From Puffinus mauretanicus (Eukaryota; Chordata; Aves; Procellariiformes; Procellariidae): 64,000 nucleotides of DNA. The notes under the pieces are model-generated. The model was not told the origin of the DNA, searched no databases, and worked only from the letters and a program-made list of their open reading frames with translations. The DNA lies in NCBI GenBank assembly GCA_023333565.1, contig JAJKFH010000295.1, positions 538,001-602,000 of the forward strand, written 5' to 3'. The position numbers and the translations under genes were made by a program. Below, piece by piece: positions 24,301-36,682 of this stretch; position 1 is the stretch's first letter, and the number at the start of each line of letters is the position of its first letter.

Positions 24301-26316
24301 AAATTCCAGTCCAACTCCTTCTCCATTTGGTTGCAATAAATAAATACAACAGAAGGCTATCATGGAAGCCAGCTGAAATATTACATATATAAAATATTAT
24401 CTCTCTAACATCATGGCATGTTGCTGCCTCACTCCTAAAGCAAAGAGGTGTAGCTTTATAGTACGTTGGGACATTTAGCATCAGGGTAGTAACTTCAGTG
24501 TCATTAACATCTCTATATATTTGAGTGCCACTGTTTGCAGGATAAAATAGCAGGAAAAATAGAGGCCTGAGAAGCACATTCAGAACAGATGCAGGAAATA
24601 AGTATTTCCCACTAGCAAAAAACCCAAGGATGTGTGGAATGGACTATGAAATAATGAAAAAGATACAAAAGAACTGGGATCATTTCAATTTGAATTAGAT
24701 GTTAAATTACAGAAAATAATAACTATTCGGAGGGTTCTGTTTAGTTAAAACCTCATGTCTAAGTTTTCTTAGTCTGCTTAGTTTCCTCCAGGTACAGCTC
24801 AAAGGCTTCATTTTGCAGAGTTTTGCAACAAGCAAGTTTTGAGTTACAAGCATTTGATTCAACCCCATGATTGTCCTTTGGTTTTGAACAAGCTAAGACA
24901 AAAGAGAGAAACGTTTGGAGTTGTTACAATTCACCTCATTTAACATCCAAGTCATTATTTTTGCACATTTTTGATAGAAAGAATGAAAGGCAGAGGTCTT
25001 TTTTCCCTTTTTGCTTCTAAATTTTTGTTGGTTACACAGCCCCAGTCACCAGTTACCACCAAGAAATGGTAACCTCAGTCTGCACCTGTACCCTGCTCTT
25101 AAACAGGACATCACATCTTGTGTGATGTGACCAAAAATTGATATTACCATAAGCTTCCACTGGTATTCCATAGATTACAGTAAAACCAATAATTTCAAAA
25201 GAAGAAACATGTATTTACCCCTTGCATTTCCCTGTGTTTACTGAAGAACTACTAACACTACCCTAGAAGATATTTTCTGAGCGTTTCTTTATCTGCTTTT
25301 CTATCAGTTCGGGAAGCCATGCTTTACTTCCCTAAGTGTCTTGAAGAAAAAAAGGGATTCATTGATGAAAAAAAAAAAATGCAATAGTATTTTCCTTTTC
25401 CAAAGATACCTAGCAATGTAAGTGAACAGTAGGTAGCATTAGATTGAAGGGAAGAGCAGTCAAACCGCCCTGCACTGCAGGAATATCATCTGATATTCCC
25501 TTGAGGGAAAGGATCATGTTTTAAGGGAACCACCAACTGCTTAGGCAGAAGAGCAAGGTCTGGGCTGGACTGCCCGTCATCACCTTTCTAACAGGCACAC
25601 ATGCCTTGGTGTCACCAAATGAAGTTGGGAAGTCCGGCCAGATATCTGGATTCCTGGTCCTGCCCCAAGTTTTCGCAACATGTGGTGACACCCCAAAGCA
25701 CCAGATCCTTGAAAGGAGCGAACACTGGCATCTCATGTCTCCACAGCTACTGCTAGCATCAGAGACAAAAAGGGCTGTTAAGAGGCAAGCACAGATGAAA
25801 AGAAAATATGAAACAAAAGAAATGGAGCATGTTTTTTAGATGGTAAATTAAATAATATTTTCACAACCGAGTTTTCTTTTTTTTCCCCTCAAGATATATA
25901 TTACAACAGAGAGAAATGCCACATCTGAAGAAAAAAAAGAACCTTTAATTTTTTTTACCCTTTTTTAGTTTGTCCAAAAAAATAATATTTTTAAAATCTT
26001 TACACCGTGCTTTCTATGAAACTCAAAGGGATTTGCAGGCTTTGAGGAATGCATTGATCTTGTCAAACATCCCCCAAATTGTAGACAACTCTATTAACAA
26101 TAATATAAACGTTTCATTCTTTCACTAGATGCTAGGAAAACGATGGGGAGATATTCACAGCGAGGATGCAAAACTTCCTAGCAATGCGTTCAGTTAGGAA
26201 GGTCTTTCAAGATTAAGCATCGCTTCAGAGAATCGTATTTTCAAGCAACGGATGATGGGAACATCCACATTTTGGAGTCAGCAGCTCTTCTAGCTCGCAT
26301 CTCCCCAATTATTAAA

Positions 26317-26334
26317 GGGGGGTGGGTGGGGGGG
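26317..26334 (+). promoter_or_regulatory. G-quadruplex-forming motif
   Basis: GGGGGG T GGG T GGGGGGG gives four G3 runs with 1-nt loops (T, T, G). This pattern favours a stable parallel quadruplex. It sits about 100 bp before the GC-rich patch 26395-26560 and is followed by an A15 run. Confidence 0.75.
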
Positions 26335-26394
26335 AGAAAGTTGGAAAAAAAAAAAAAAAGCCAAGCCATTTGGCATAGACTTGTCCTTCTGTAG

Positions 26395-26560
26395 CATCAG
26401 CTGCTTCACCTGTAATCTCTAGTGCTGCTCTGCCCCCTTGTGCTGCCGCAACTGCAGAGCAGCCGCCCGCGCCTTTGTGCGGGGACCGCACGCTGACAAT
26501 CCCCCACTGTCACTTCTCACTTTTCTGGCAAGTTCAAGGTCAGTGCCTAGCTATTTTCAG
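26395..26560. promoter_or_regulatory. GC-rich patch with a weak CTCF-like core
   Basis: This patch is clearly more GC-rich than its surroundings. TGCCCCCTTGTGCT (26431-26444) resembles the reverse complement of the CTCF core but differs at several positions. TTCAAGGTCA (26532-26541) matches an extended nuclear-receptor half site of the ERR/SF-1 type. It is too short to be called a CpG island promoter, and no transcript start is evident. Confidence 0.35.
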
Positions 26561-27498
26561 CTCATCTCTTCTTGATCCATGCAGAGAAATGACAAGGTAA
26601 CGTGATTTGGGGTCAGCTGTATTACAGGAACCGTTACATAAACGGAGAAAGTGGAAATCAATCCTAGCTGACAGTGTCTTCAGGATAATCAGCGCTCACT
26701 CCATGCCGCTGTCAGCTCTCCTGCATCAAACACCATGTTACTTCTGTCAGATCTCTTTAACAAAACCATATTCTCACTTTTGGCAAAGTAAATAAATATT
26801 TCACCCGGGCTTGCATTTAATTCATTGTTTAGAGAACTTTAACACTTTGGACTTGCAAAGAGTCCCCATTTATAGGGGAAAAGACGTCTTAGTCTGTCAT
26901 GTCCATTACTGCCTGCAAAGGGTGTTGGCAAAGATACAGTCGAGTCTTATGAAATACCCCATTCTTCATATTCTGTGCTCGATTTCTTCACGCAGATGAT
27001 TGTCCTCCAATTCTCCGTTATCGAGCAGACCTCGGCTTCCCAAAGTGCTTACCTAACCCACGGTCATCCTCACCCCAACCATATCAGGGCTTTTCCTCTA
27101 ACGTTTTAGGACACCTTCCTCAATTTGTTTGATTATTATTACTTTATCTGAACCATTTCCTCCCCTAACTAGACATCTTCCCTAATGCAAAATTATGAAC
27201 ATATCATTTCACAAGATGTGCCGCGTTAGCCGCGTCTCGATGACAGCACATGGTATGTCAGTTTAGGGAAAGAACAGCGATTCTATCCCACCCACCTTGT
27301 GCTCCCATGAAACTGCCAAGCCCGCGGTACTCCGCCGAAGAACAATTTACCGTAATATTAGTTGTCAGTAAATTCAAAGACGGAACTCCTAAAGCTATAA
27401 AATGGATTAGAAGCAATTTAAAAAAGAATTAACAAACTAGAGTAAGAGTATACTGTCAACAAACAAATGCTTCATCATAGCACTGTAATTTGGAATTT

Positions 27499-27747
27499 TA
27501 ATTACCCCTCTGCTTCTGTAACAAAACAATGTCTGAACTGGCAGCCATTTGAATCTCTCACAGGTCATTGAGCATTCTAGTTAATTACTCTATGAATAGC
27601 CTGTTTTTCTCCCCTCTGGAAACACGTTTCTAATGGCAGTCAAGGTCTGACAAATGTGTCATCTACATAATTAGCTAGGAAGCAACACAAAACATTAAAC
27701 ATGCTTTGTGCCGACAACTATCAAAACATTTCATTTGTTGTCAATTA
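27499..27747. promoter_or_regulatory. Candidate conserved non-coding element
   Basis: TAATTA cores occur at 27499-27504, 27582-27587 and 27668-27673, with AATTA at 27743-27747. The surrounding sequence is complex, repeat-free and without a long open frame. Such clusters are common in developmental enhancers but also occur by chance in AT-rich DNA. Only comparison with other vertebrates can decide. Confidence 0.25.
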
Positions 27748-28095
27748 TTCATTACTTTGTAGGTTCTGAAGGGGTTGTTATTATGGAAATAAGTCCAGAT
27801 GCTAACAAGGTTAGAGTTTTTTATTCAAATTAGTAATCAGAGGACTAACTTTAAAAAATGTATCCCGTGTACGTTTATGGCAGCGTTCAATCAGTACTAA
27901 ATTATAAACGAATTTAGTTAAGTTCAAGTTAAAATAGCCATGGCAGAGCACATACACTAATTTGTAGAGTTGCATCTCTCTTTGAAGTTTTAGGATCTAA
28001 GCTGAAGTAGCAAACTTTCAGAACCTTTGGCAAGACTAATTTGTGCTTGGTAAATAGAGTAAAGATTTTCACAGCATGGGATAATGTAAGATCGC

Positions 28096-28120
28096 AAAAA
28101 AAAAAAAAAAAAAAAAAAAA
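28096..28120. repeat. A homopolymer (25 nt)
   Basis: Pure A run with no adjacent element body recognised. Confidence 0.9.
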
Positions 28121-28788
28121 CCTGGAGGTTTTTGAACCTTTTTTCTACCCTTCTGTCACACTGAGTAAAAGTCAAAATCAGCAATTCCAACTCAAATAAT
28201 ATCTTGTCTGAACTTCAGTTTGGTTTAACAAGGAAGCCAAACCAGTAACATTCACTACTCCCTTAATAGAGCTGAAATGAATTTATCCTCGCTTTTAAGA
28301 AGAAATAGGTGCTGGTTATTTCTTTTTTCTGTAATCTCATTACGATGCTGCCTATCAAGCTACGCAGCTGAAATGGTACAGTGAAAATGTTTGGAGGAGA
28401 AATAAATGGGGAGTTTAACAATAAAATTAACTTCTTCCTTTTTAGCCAAGATTATTTCAGATGAAGTGCTATAATACAAATATACAATAAAGAATACATT
28501 CTCACAGGTCATATATAAGGAAAAAAAAATTCAGAAAAACAAAAGGCTTGTTCTGGGCCTGAAAAAATGCTTGCACACTAAATGCTGATCCTGAAAAAGG
28601 GTTGGGAGGCAACTTGTATAGCTCCATTGAGAAAAATTGCTTGTTGAAGGTAAACTGAACCCTAAAATATTCTAATGCATTAATATTCTACTTTCAGCCT
28701 CTACGTCAAAGGAGTTTATGGTATGTAGGACATACATGAGCATGTAGGGGTGCATCCGGGAGCGGTGCGCAGTGCAAGCTGAGGGCCT

Positions 28789-28812
28789 CTGCCCCGGAGC
28801 TGGGGCAGCTCC
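28789..28812. repeat. Two overlapping, mutually exclusive hairpins
   Basis: CTGCCCC (28789-28795) pairs with GGGGCAG (28802-28808). GGAGCTG (28796-28802) pairs with CAGCTCC (28806-28812). The stems overlap, so only one can form at a time. The region is a small GC-rich island (28740-28850) in AT-rich DNA. Confidence 0.7.
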
Positions 28813-31377
28813 TCTGGTGGGACACGCGTGTGAAATGGCTGAAAAACGGGACTCAATGGCCAAACGAGTCAGTCTGCAAGCACAACACACACCAGAGAGC
28901 AGATCTAGGTTTTAAAAGCACAAAACCAGTTTGAATACAGTAAGGGGACATATGACACACTTCATTTCTCATTTTCCTGCACTAGAAAGGAGAATGACTA
29001 ATGTTACTCAACAGATTTTTTTTTTTTTTGACAATATTCATGTTCAAGAAATAAACTGGGCTGTGTTTATGGACTCAATGCTTTCATACCTACTCTGAAA
29101 TATTTTGGGCAAGCAAGGTGTAAGCTTGCATTTATTAACAATTACCACACATGTCACGGGAAGCTCATATATTTTTCTACATCTGTCCCAATACTATCAT
29201 ATGATTTGTGTAACACCTTGAAGGGAACACAGCTATTTCCTTACAGTGATAAAAGTAGATGCATCTATAATGGACTAGTGTATGACGATAAAATTTGCAG
29301 AGAATAAAGGGTGGGCACTCACTATTAGCATACAATAAATAGAATATTTTTCCCTTTCCACTTCAAATGTACACAACTATGACAGGAGAAGCTTTTCTGC
29401 TTTTAGAAATATTTTGTCAAGATTTGTTATTTCCTCCAGGAAGAAAAGTAAACTGAGGAAAAAAAAAGAATCCCCAAAAACTTTCCCTAAATAAACTATA
29501 CTATAAAAGAAGCTCTGATGATCTCTCAGAGATTGAAATAATCCATTTTCAGCTAAAACTACCCATAGCAATGAAACTGAAAATACTCTAGAAGAGGGCT
29601 TCAGTCTGTCTTGTAATTAACATTAAACAGATAACATATTTATGAGAAAGTCAAAATATTTTGGAAGCCGATAATCCTGTAAGCCTTAACATGGTATAAA
29701 AACAACAAATAAATGCAAAGTGTTACTGTTACACATGCCTGCCTGATCAATGGTTTTCACATATTGATCTATAAATGGAGTTGACAGTCTGTGTTGGCTG
29801 CACATTTTCCAAGCAGCTCTATTTTTGTACAAAACCAATACGGGCAATTACCTTTGTTTGAGATGCCAAGTCTTATCAATTCAATGTGATTTAGTGTCAT
29901 TTTAATTAAATATCAGGAGCTACTTCAGGACAATCTATACAAACAAAGCCTCAAACTTGACTATAAGCTTGATTTGAAGTAAACATGTACAAGCCCTGCA
30001 ATTTCAAAATATGGCTCAAAAACTCTGCTAAACAGAAGGCTTATATTTTTAGCAATTTTATTTCTGTCTTTTTGGCTAGCCATAACTTTGGCAAGTGTTC
30101 TATGATCACAGGAGTAAGAAACAAAAGAAGATTGCTTCCCGTTTCCCTGATAACGTATTAGAGAGATAAATAAACCTACCAGCTTGTTTAACCTCATCAG
30201 AAAAAGCTCTAATACATTAACATTTTGGAATGTCTAAATAGGTTCTAATTCTTAATATAGACACCAATAAAAAAAGACATTTCATTGTTTGAAGTTGTTC
30301 TGAATGAAGTAAAATGCACTTCCCTGGGGTTTAACAGATGAAAATAGCAAATATTCATTTACATTGCTAGTTCAGACACTAACATTAAGCACAGAAAGAG
30401 CCCTTGCTTACCACAGCCTGTGTCCAGCTTCGTGATTTGTGCTCTTTAAACTCTACATTAATATCAATTTCAACCTTTGCACAAAGCTCAAGCATTTCCA
30501 TCGAAATAAATAACGTAAACCCCCAAGAATCTACATTTAGCTTTTGCATCAGCTAGCTTATGCATTCCACATTTGCATCTTTACTACTATAAAATGCACA
30601 AGTGCATATGGCCCTACTGACGTATGATGCATATCCTTCTTTGTCACACTATAGAAAATAATCTGTCCACCTTCAAAAGTATAGCCCCAGGTGTGCTTAC
30701 AAGCATCACAGCAAATGCTTGAGAATACAACAAATCCCTTAGAGAAAATTATGTATTTTCTTCTCTATAAATCACCAGTGATCTTTCCAGTTGCGTGCCT
30801 GGTTTTTACCCTTTATTGGCCAGAGCGTTAATTTTTTTCCAAATATGTTTTAGAAATATATATTTCTATTGATTGTTCAAAATGTGCCAAATGCTGATTG
30901 ACTTAATCCAGTGAAGTCAGTAGGTTTTGCATAAGTTGGGTAAAGAGGATTTAACCCATTTATCAATAGAACACAGAGTATAGTGCACATGCTGAATATG
31001 GGCGACAAAAGAGTAATATGGAGTCCTTTATTCAGCTATTTCTAGTTTTTAAAAAGAGAAATCTCTCCGATGATAGGACAAAAATATTCAGTCAATGTAA
31101 AACAGAAAATAAGCATAATCAGTGGATACCTTATAGATTATATCCAGCATCTAAACAGAGGCAGACTGTTGAAAACAGAAAATTTCCAAATAGAAAATCA
31201 GGATAAATCCTCTAGCACAAAATATCTTCTAGCACAAAATAATTAGCTTTGCTTAACATAGCGGTAATATGTATCTTTTAGCAAGGATCTGTGTGCCTTT
31301 AAAGGCAAAAGTGAAGATTGTGTATGTAAGTGCACTGGAAAAGAGCATTACGAATTTTAAAACAAGATTACTAAATG

Positions 31378-31408
31378 TATATATATATATACATGTACAC
31401 GTACGTGT
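31378..31408. repeat. TA microsatellite joined to a 12-bp palindrome
   Basis: An alternating TA run is followed by ACATGT and the perfect palindrome ACACGTACGTGT (31397-31408). Confidence 0.8.
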
Positions 31409-33708
31409 CTACATCAGTTGGACCCTGCTTTTTCAAGACACGTGGACAGACAGAGACGACTCTACTCCATCACTTTCCCCCAAATCCTTCACAAGTCACA
31501 TGCACGGATTCAGATATGTCAGCATGCAATTGATACATGCAATTGATATTTCACTGCTCTTTTAACCTGAATCTCACTGCATGTAAAGCCCATATTTGAA
31601 AACGTTTGGATCCTTAGGAATTTTGCTTTTAGTTTGGGCATTAGCAAACAACTTTAAGAGGCTTATTTAAGTAAATACGCCAAAACACTTCCAGTCTTTC
31701 AATATCTAGTCAGAAAATTCTGCACGGCAAAAAGAGATGAAAAGAATTGAAATAGAAACGAAATTAGTAGCATGGCAAGCTTTCAATCTATTATGTCGGA
31801 GCCAAGTTTGCTTGGTAAAATGACATATATTCAGTAAAACTCCACTTTTATATAATTAGCTACTAAACAAATGTAACACAAAGCAACTTTTCAGCTCTCA
31901 GCCAATGAATATATATTGTACCTGCTATGGTTATTGGAATGCGGCAGTGAATATTTATGTCTAATTTAACTTTTTAGAGCCCTTGCTCTGTAACAGTCCA
32001 GCATACTATCCCCAAAACTAAAGTTATGTAACAAGGTAATATCAACAATGAGAAACTGCATGATAAAATCCTGCCCAAAAGTGAAAAATGCTAATTTTGT
32101 CTCATTTAGCAGCTGGATACAGAAATGCTCATTAGTTTTAAGAGGGTTAATCCTTTTAACTTTTGCATATTGATATGCCAATTATGCCTAATTGTACAAG
32201 AGGCATCAGTCAAGGTAATAGTGCATAAACACATGAAAGTTATTAAGTACATCCCAACATGTAATAAAGTAGGTGTTAATTGGTAGCTGAGTTCTGCAGG
32301 CTATTGAGGTGGATAATTCATTGAGAGATGGATCACTTGTAATTTCTCTACATAATTCCTTTTGCAGTCTCATGCTGTGATGTTTTCATGCTTGTCAAAA
32401 ACAACTGCAGCCTAGTGCCTTTTGTTAAACACAGCCAATAAAATATGTTAGGCATCATTAAATATACTTAACTTTTAAACTTTTTCAAAGGTACAGTTCT
32501 TCCTGATAATACATTATAGTATCCCCAGTAAATTACTGTAAGCATCGTTTCAGGTTTGTAATGGAGGAACCTTTCACGTCAGATAAAAAGGAAAAAAACA
32601 TGTACAGTGTGTCTGAGGTGAACAATATCGTTTAAATGGAAGGTAAATGAGTATCTTATCAGCTGCTAAGGTCTAAACAGATTTTTCTCTCCAGAAATAT
32701 AAGGTGAAATGAGTTAAGCTATACCAGAGAAATTAATGATTAAAATAATATATTTCTAAATAAGCTTGAATTTTGAGTTTGAACTTAGAGTAAAAAGGGA
32801 AGAAAATACAGCTGTTATTGTAGGCTTCCTCCATTTAATAACTTTGTTAGAAACCTGAATATTTCATAGGAATCCATTACATTAACAAAACAAAAAATTA
32901 ATGGCTGGCATGGTTGTGAGAAGTGACTGAGACCTGGGACTCTGTCCCCAGCCAGCAGAGTTTTCTCCCTCATTTGCATTCTCTGAGAACAAAATGGATC
33001 TGGAGTCCAAAAAGTGGCTAACATTGCATAAATAATTTTGTAACATCATATGGCCTCAGCTGCAAGTTGCCACCATTATGGAAGAAAATTAACCAGGGGA
33101 GACTCATACCAATCAGTTTGTTTAGTAGCTCAGAAGGAGTACAGGGGCAGGGATGCAACTGGCAATAGAGTTCATCACCAACTATTTAATTTAAAAAAAA
33201 AATGGTAATGGATAAAAAATGGCTCAACCCTTTCAACTCTGTCAACTATTAAAATAATAAGAGAACTTCAGTGTCTGATTTTTACAATTCATTCATTCTT
33301 ACAGCAAGACTTATTTTTGTTACTGACAAAGTTGTCCTTTATTTACCGAGTTGTAATTTCCATTTCTTTACTTTTCTCTGGTTTTAGCATTTGCTTTTTG
33401 AGAAATTGTCGCATGTGTCTGATGTTATAAGTGCTATTCTCTAGCAGCCGTATTCAAGTACTGTAACACTTGAGAGTTGAAATGCCGAGTAGATGTTATG
33501 ATCCTGGTCACCAAAGCCAAATTTTGTCTTTCAGTGAAGGAAAATTGTTATTCCAATACCTAGCCATACTCCTAAAAACATATTAGTGCCATTAAATCCC
33601 TCCTTGCAAGGGATGGTCATGAAACCAGTATCTTAACCACACTTAAGATAATTCTATAGTTTTTAAAAAATTGGAAGACTCAGAAAATATTAGTAGTATT
33701 TTACTTAC

Positions 33709-33888
33709 AGGCTCAGCAACTTTCACGTTCTCGGACAGAATCATAGATTTGCTTTGGCTCAGTCTGTCGTGGTGACTGTTGGCATTTTTGATCCTCATTT
33801 GAACAGCCCCCGTACTGTGGTGGGAAGGATTAGGCTTTTCAGAAGCCATATCAGAAGTTTTAGACCTTTCCATGGTTACTGGGTTGAC
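33709..33888 (-). CDS. Candidate 180-nt protein-coding exon, phase 0-0
   Basis: On the minus strand a pyrimidine-rich acceptor (TCTTATTTTATGTTCTTCAG) precedes 180 nt that are open in one frame for exactly 60 codons. A consensus donor CCT|GTAAGTAA follows. The encoded segment starts VNPVTMERSKTSDM, continues through GAVQMRIKNANSHHDR and ends SENVKVAEP. It is hydrophilic, rich in Ser, Lys, Asn and His, with no membrane segment, cysteines or known domain, as in a disordered linker. The length is a multiple of three, so it could be skipped without a frame change. It fits in frame with candidate exons at 56353-56391 or 43148-43194 upstream and 14543-14572 downstream. I do not recognise the protein, and the open frame alone is not proof. 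Confidence 0.55.
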
Positions 33889-35222
33889 CTGAAGAACATA
33901 AAATAAGACCATTAATCTAGGGACCCTTCATACAAAAACGTACCAATGCCAGTTATATGTCACTGTAGTCAGGAGAAGAAGCTGAGTTATCTTGCTGGCA
34001 AGATCTTGATCATCTTTGAACACCAGGATAACTATCAGCTGTGTCAGCCTGTAGTTTTATTATTGTCCTTATCACTCACCCATCCAAACTGCCTTGGAAG
34101 AGTTAGTTTATGTAAAAGATTATCCTTATCTCAAAAGCCATTCTCCTCTATGGTGTAATCTCCCTGCAAGCCTCTATCACGTCCAGCTGGCAGCCACTAC
34201 ACTTTGTCTTTGGCCCTGCTCACACTACACATTTTCAATCTTGCAAAGGAAAACGACATGCTGTGAAGCCAATTAACATATCTTACCTCCACAGTTCGCT
34301 ACATGCATGTTACAAGTGCATTACAGGACCACGCTGCAACCCTGCTAGTGTCCTAGATTCAAAACCAGATCTAATAAAATTTCCCTTAATTTTTACGATT
34401 CTACCGGCAACACAGATGGGATTTTTGTTTCTCAGTTCATTTTTTAAATTTTGAAATGAAGAAATGAGCTGAGCACATCAACTCTCAAGCCCTTGGAGGA
34501 ACCGGGGGGAACTTGTGCAGAATGATCACCTTGTGCTGCGGTTCAACCTCCTGACTCAGCAATAGTGCAACTCAACAAACTGTTCTAGCTATTCAAATTC
34601 CCAAACCATTTTCCATCAGCAAGAGCTGCTTTATATTTCCTGTACAAAACATCAGGACAGTGATGTACAACACTTGCTCTATTTTCCTCCCCACTAGTTC
34701 ACCCTGGCACTACTATATGTAAATCGTGAGTGAAGTAATATGGTAAGAGTCACAAGAAAACTTGCTACTTATATTGCTATGTAACCGTATGAGAAAATGT
34801 GTAAGGAAGAGATACTACGTAACCTGGAATTGCTGGTTTCCCTACTATGGAGCCAGGGAAATGGAAATCCATTTAAGTGTAGTTATAATATAAACTGCTG
34901 AAAATCAGCATTTTCCGAATGGGTTTGAAAAGCACAGCTTTTTCTAGCAACATCTCCTCAACCTCTGAAGACTCTAACAGATGAAATTCCCTGATTTCAA
35001 GAAAGTCCGTTTCTATGAAGTCATCAGAGCAGAGGAAGATACGGTACTGGTGTGCAGGTGGGAGAGGGAGATGAGGAGCGCTACTGCATGTCTCTGGGCA
35101 GGACCACAGCCGTTGTGCTGGTGGAAGGACACAGCTCTCATAGCTTCACCTTCTCCTGGCCCTGATAAATCAATTCCTTACAGGAAACTGCCTTAGACAC
35201 AGAGGACAATAATGAGAGGTCA

Positions 35223-35358
35223 TGGAGTCACAGAATGGTTGAGGTTGGAAGAGACGTCTGGAGGTCATTTGGTCCAACCCCCTTGCTCAAGCAGAGGCAC
35301 CTAGAGCTGATTGCCCACAACCATGTCCAGATGGCTTTTGAATATCTTCAGGGGATTT
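35223..35358 (-). mobile_element. CR1 3'-end fragment, minus strand
   Basis: The plus strand reads GAGTCACAGAATGGTTGAGG, then TTGGAAGAGACGTCTGGAGG, then TCATTTGGTCCAACCCCCTT and GACCATGT-like wording. This is the reverse complement of the CR1 3' UTR and ORF2 end. The terminal octamer repeat at its left edge is eroded. It is a different orientation and an older copy than the element at the left window edge. Confidence 0.88.
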
Positions 35359-36544
35359 AAACTCAAACAGCCAGAGATATGGAAAAACGAGGAAACACAG
35401 CACCCTTGAAGAGAGAAATGAGAAGAAGAAAGTGCTTCAATATTAGCCATTACTCACTCAACATTACCTGCCATGATAGAAACACCAACTTTAGTAAAAG
35501 CAGCAGTAAAGCGTACGCTCGTTGGCTGTTTCCTGCATTGAATTAATTACTCAAGGATCCCTATAGAAGTTAAACCACAGAAAGAGATGGGAAAAATTTG
35601 GCTAAAGATGTTTCCTATTACTTAGGAGTATGCATGTCTAATTCTGCTGCAGAGCTGGTATGTGACACTGGGGAAAACTCTTTAGGTGGACCTTTAGGAG
35701 ATGGCACTGTATGGTCTTCCTCTCTGAGAAACTTCTCACCATCCTTCGGAGCAGTCACCACTCAAACCCACGTCGTAGGGACACTGCCATTTTGGCAGTA
35801 AGGTCTGCAGCAACACTAAGCAGGAAATGATTTTTTCCTCCTTCTAAACTTGGAGAGTCAAACCATTTTGTATTTTATGTTGGTATCAAACCAAAACTGC
35901 ATCTCAACAGATTTTCAGTAGGCTCCAGGCTGGAGAGCTGATCAGACTCGAGAGACGAGAGCAACACTGGCTCTGTCACTGATCCAATGTTTGGCTGGAG
36001 CACATCTCTCAGATTTTCTTCTGAAATCTCCCACCTATAAAACTCTGACATATCTCTTCTTGGGAGCATTATGAGTTTTAATTAGGTAGTCTCTGTCTGG
36101 TGTTGTCAGAACATGATGTACTATAAAAAAGTTTAATAGTATGACAAAGTCATGCCCTGGATCTCAAGTAGGAGCACAGTCAGTAAAGACTGCAAAGACT
36201 TCTGAAAATTTTTATTCTAATTTTGTTGAACCTTAGTTAATTTTCCCCAAAATTGGAACTAATTCACACACACCAGAGTATTACAAGGAGACTTTCTGAG
36301 GCACTAAAATTACAGGAACAACCATAAAAGAAAAGAGAAAAACCCAAACCTCAACATTTCCTCCATCAGATTTTATTTGTCTTGGTGTAGAGCATGGTGA
36401 GATCCTGCTGCATATGAAGGAGATCTTGCAGAATATGAAGGAAAGGTACAAGCTACAAAAGTTGCTCCCTTAGGATTTCCAGGTAGAAATCCTTTGCTGC
36501 CCAAACTCCATTAAGACTCCTGACAGCGTTATCGGCCCTGCATG

Positions 36545-36559
36545 CCAGTAGATGGCACC
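36545..36559 (+). promoter_or_regulatory. CTCF consensus match
   Basis: CCAGTAGATGGCACC fits the vertebrate CTCF core CCASYAGRKGGCRSY at every position. CTCF sites act as insulators and loop anchors. Occupancy cannot be read from sequence. Confidence 0.5.
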
Positions 36560-36636
36560 CTGAATATGAGCTCCACAAACGCAACGGCGTTGCATTCACA
36601 TTTGCAAGAAGAATTTGGTAGTACTTACACTCTGCT

Positions 36637-36682
36637 CTTTTTTTTGTTGTTTTTTTTTTTTGTTGTTGTTGTTTTTTTTTTT
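36637..36682. repeat. T / TTG low-complexity tract
   Basis: T runs interrupted by GTTG and (GTT)n. A consensus minus-strand donor (GTAAGT at 36623-36628) lies next to it, but no acceptor is available inside the tract. Confidence 0.9.

Larger units (their letters stand above)
24331..33708. other. Non-coding DNA, possibly with conserved regulatory elements
   Basis: No gene is recognised. The segment holds a G-quadruplex motif and GC-rich patch (26317-26560), a region with several homeodomain-type TAATTA cores (27499-27747) and an A25 run (28096-28120). It also has a GC-rich double hairpin (28789-28812), a TA stretch with the palindrome ACACGTACGTGT (31397-31408) and many short chance open frames. 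Stretches at about 21.1-21.3, 29.6-29.9 and 32.2-32.5 kb are complex, repeat-free and rich in AT-type factor sites. They would be good places to look for conservation. Confidence 0.6.

Noticed and set aside
35691..35710. Weak CTCF-like TTAGGAGATGGCACT
   Set aside because: Three mismatches to the core consensus.
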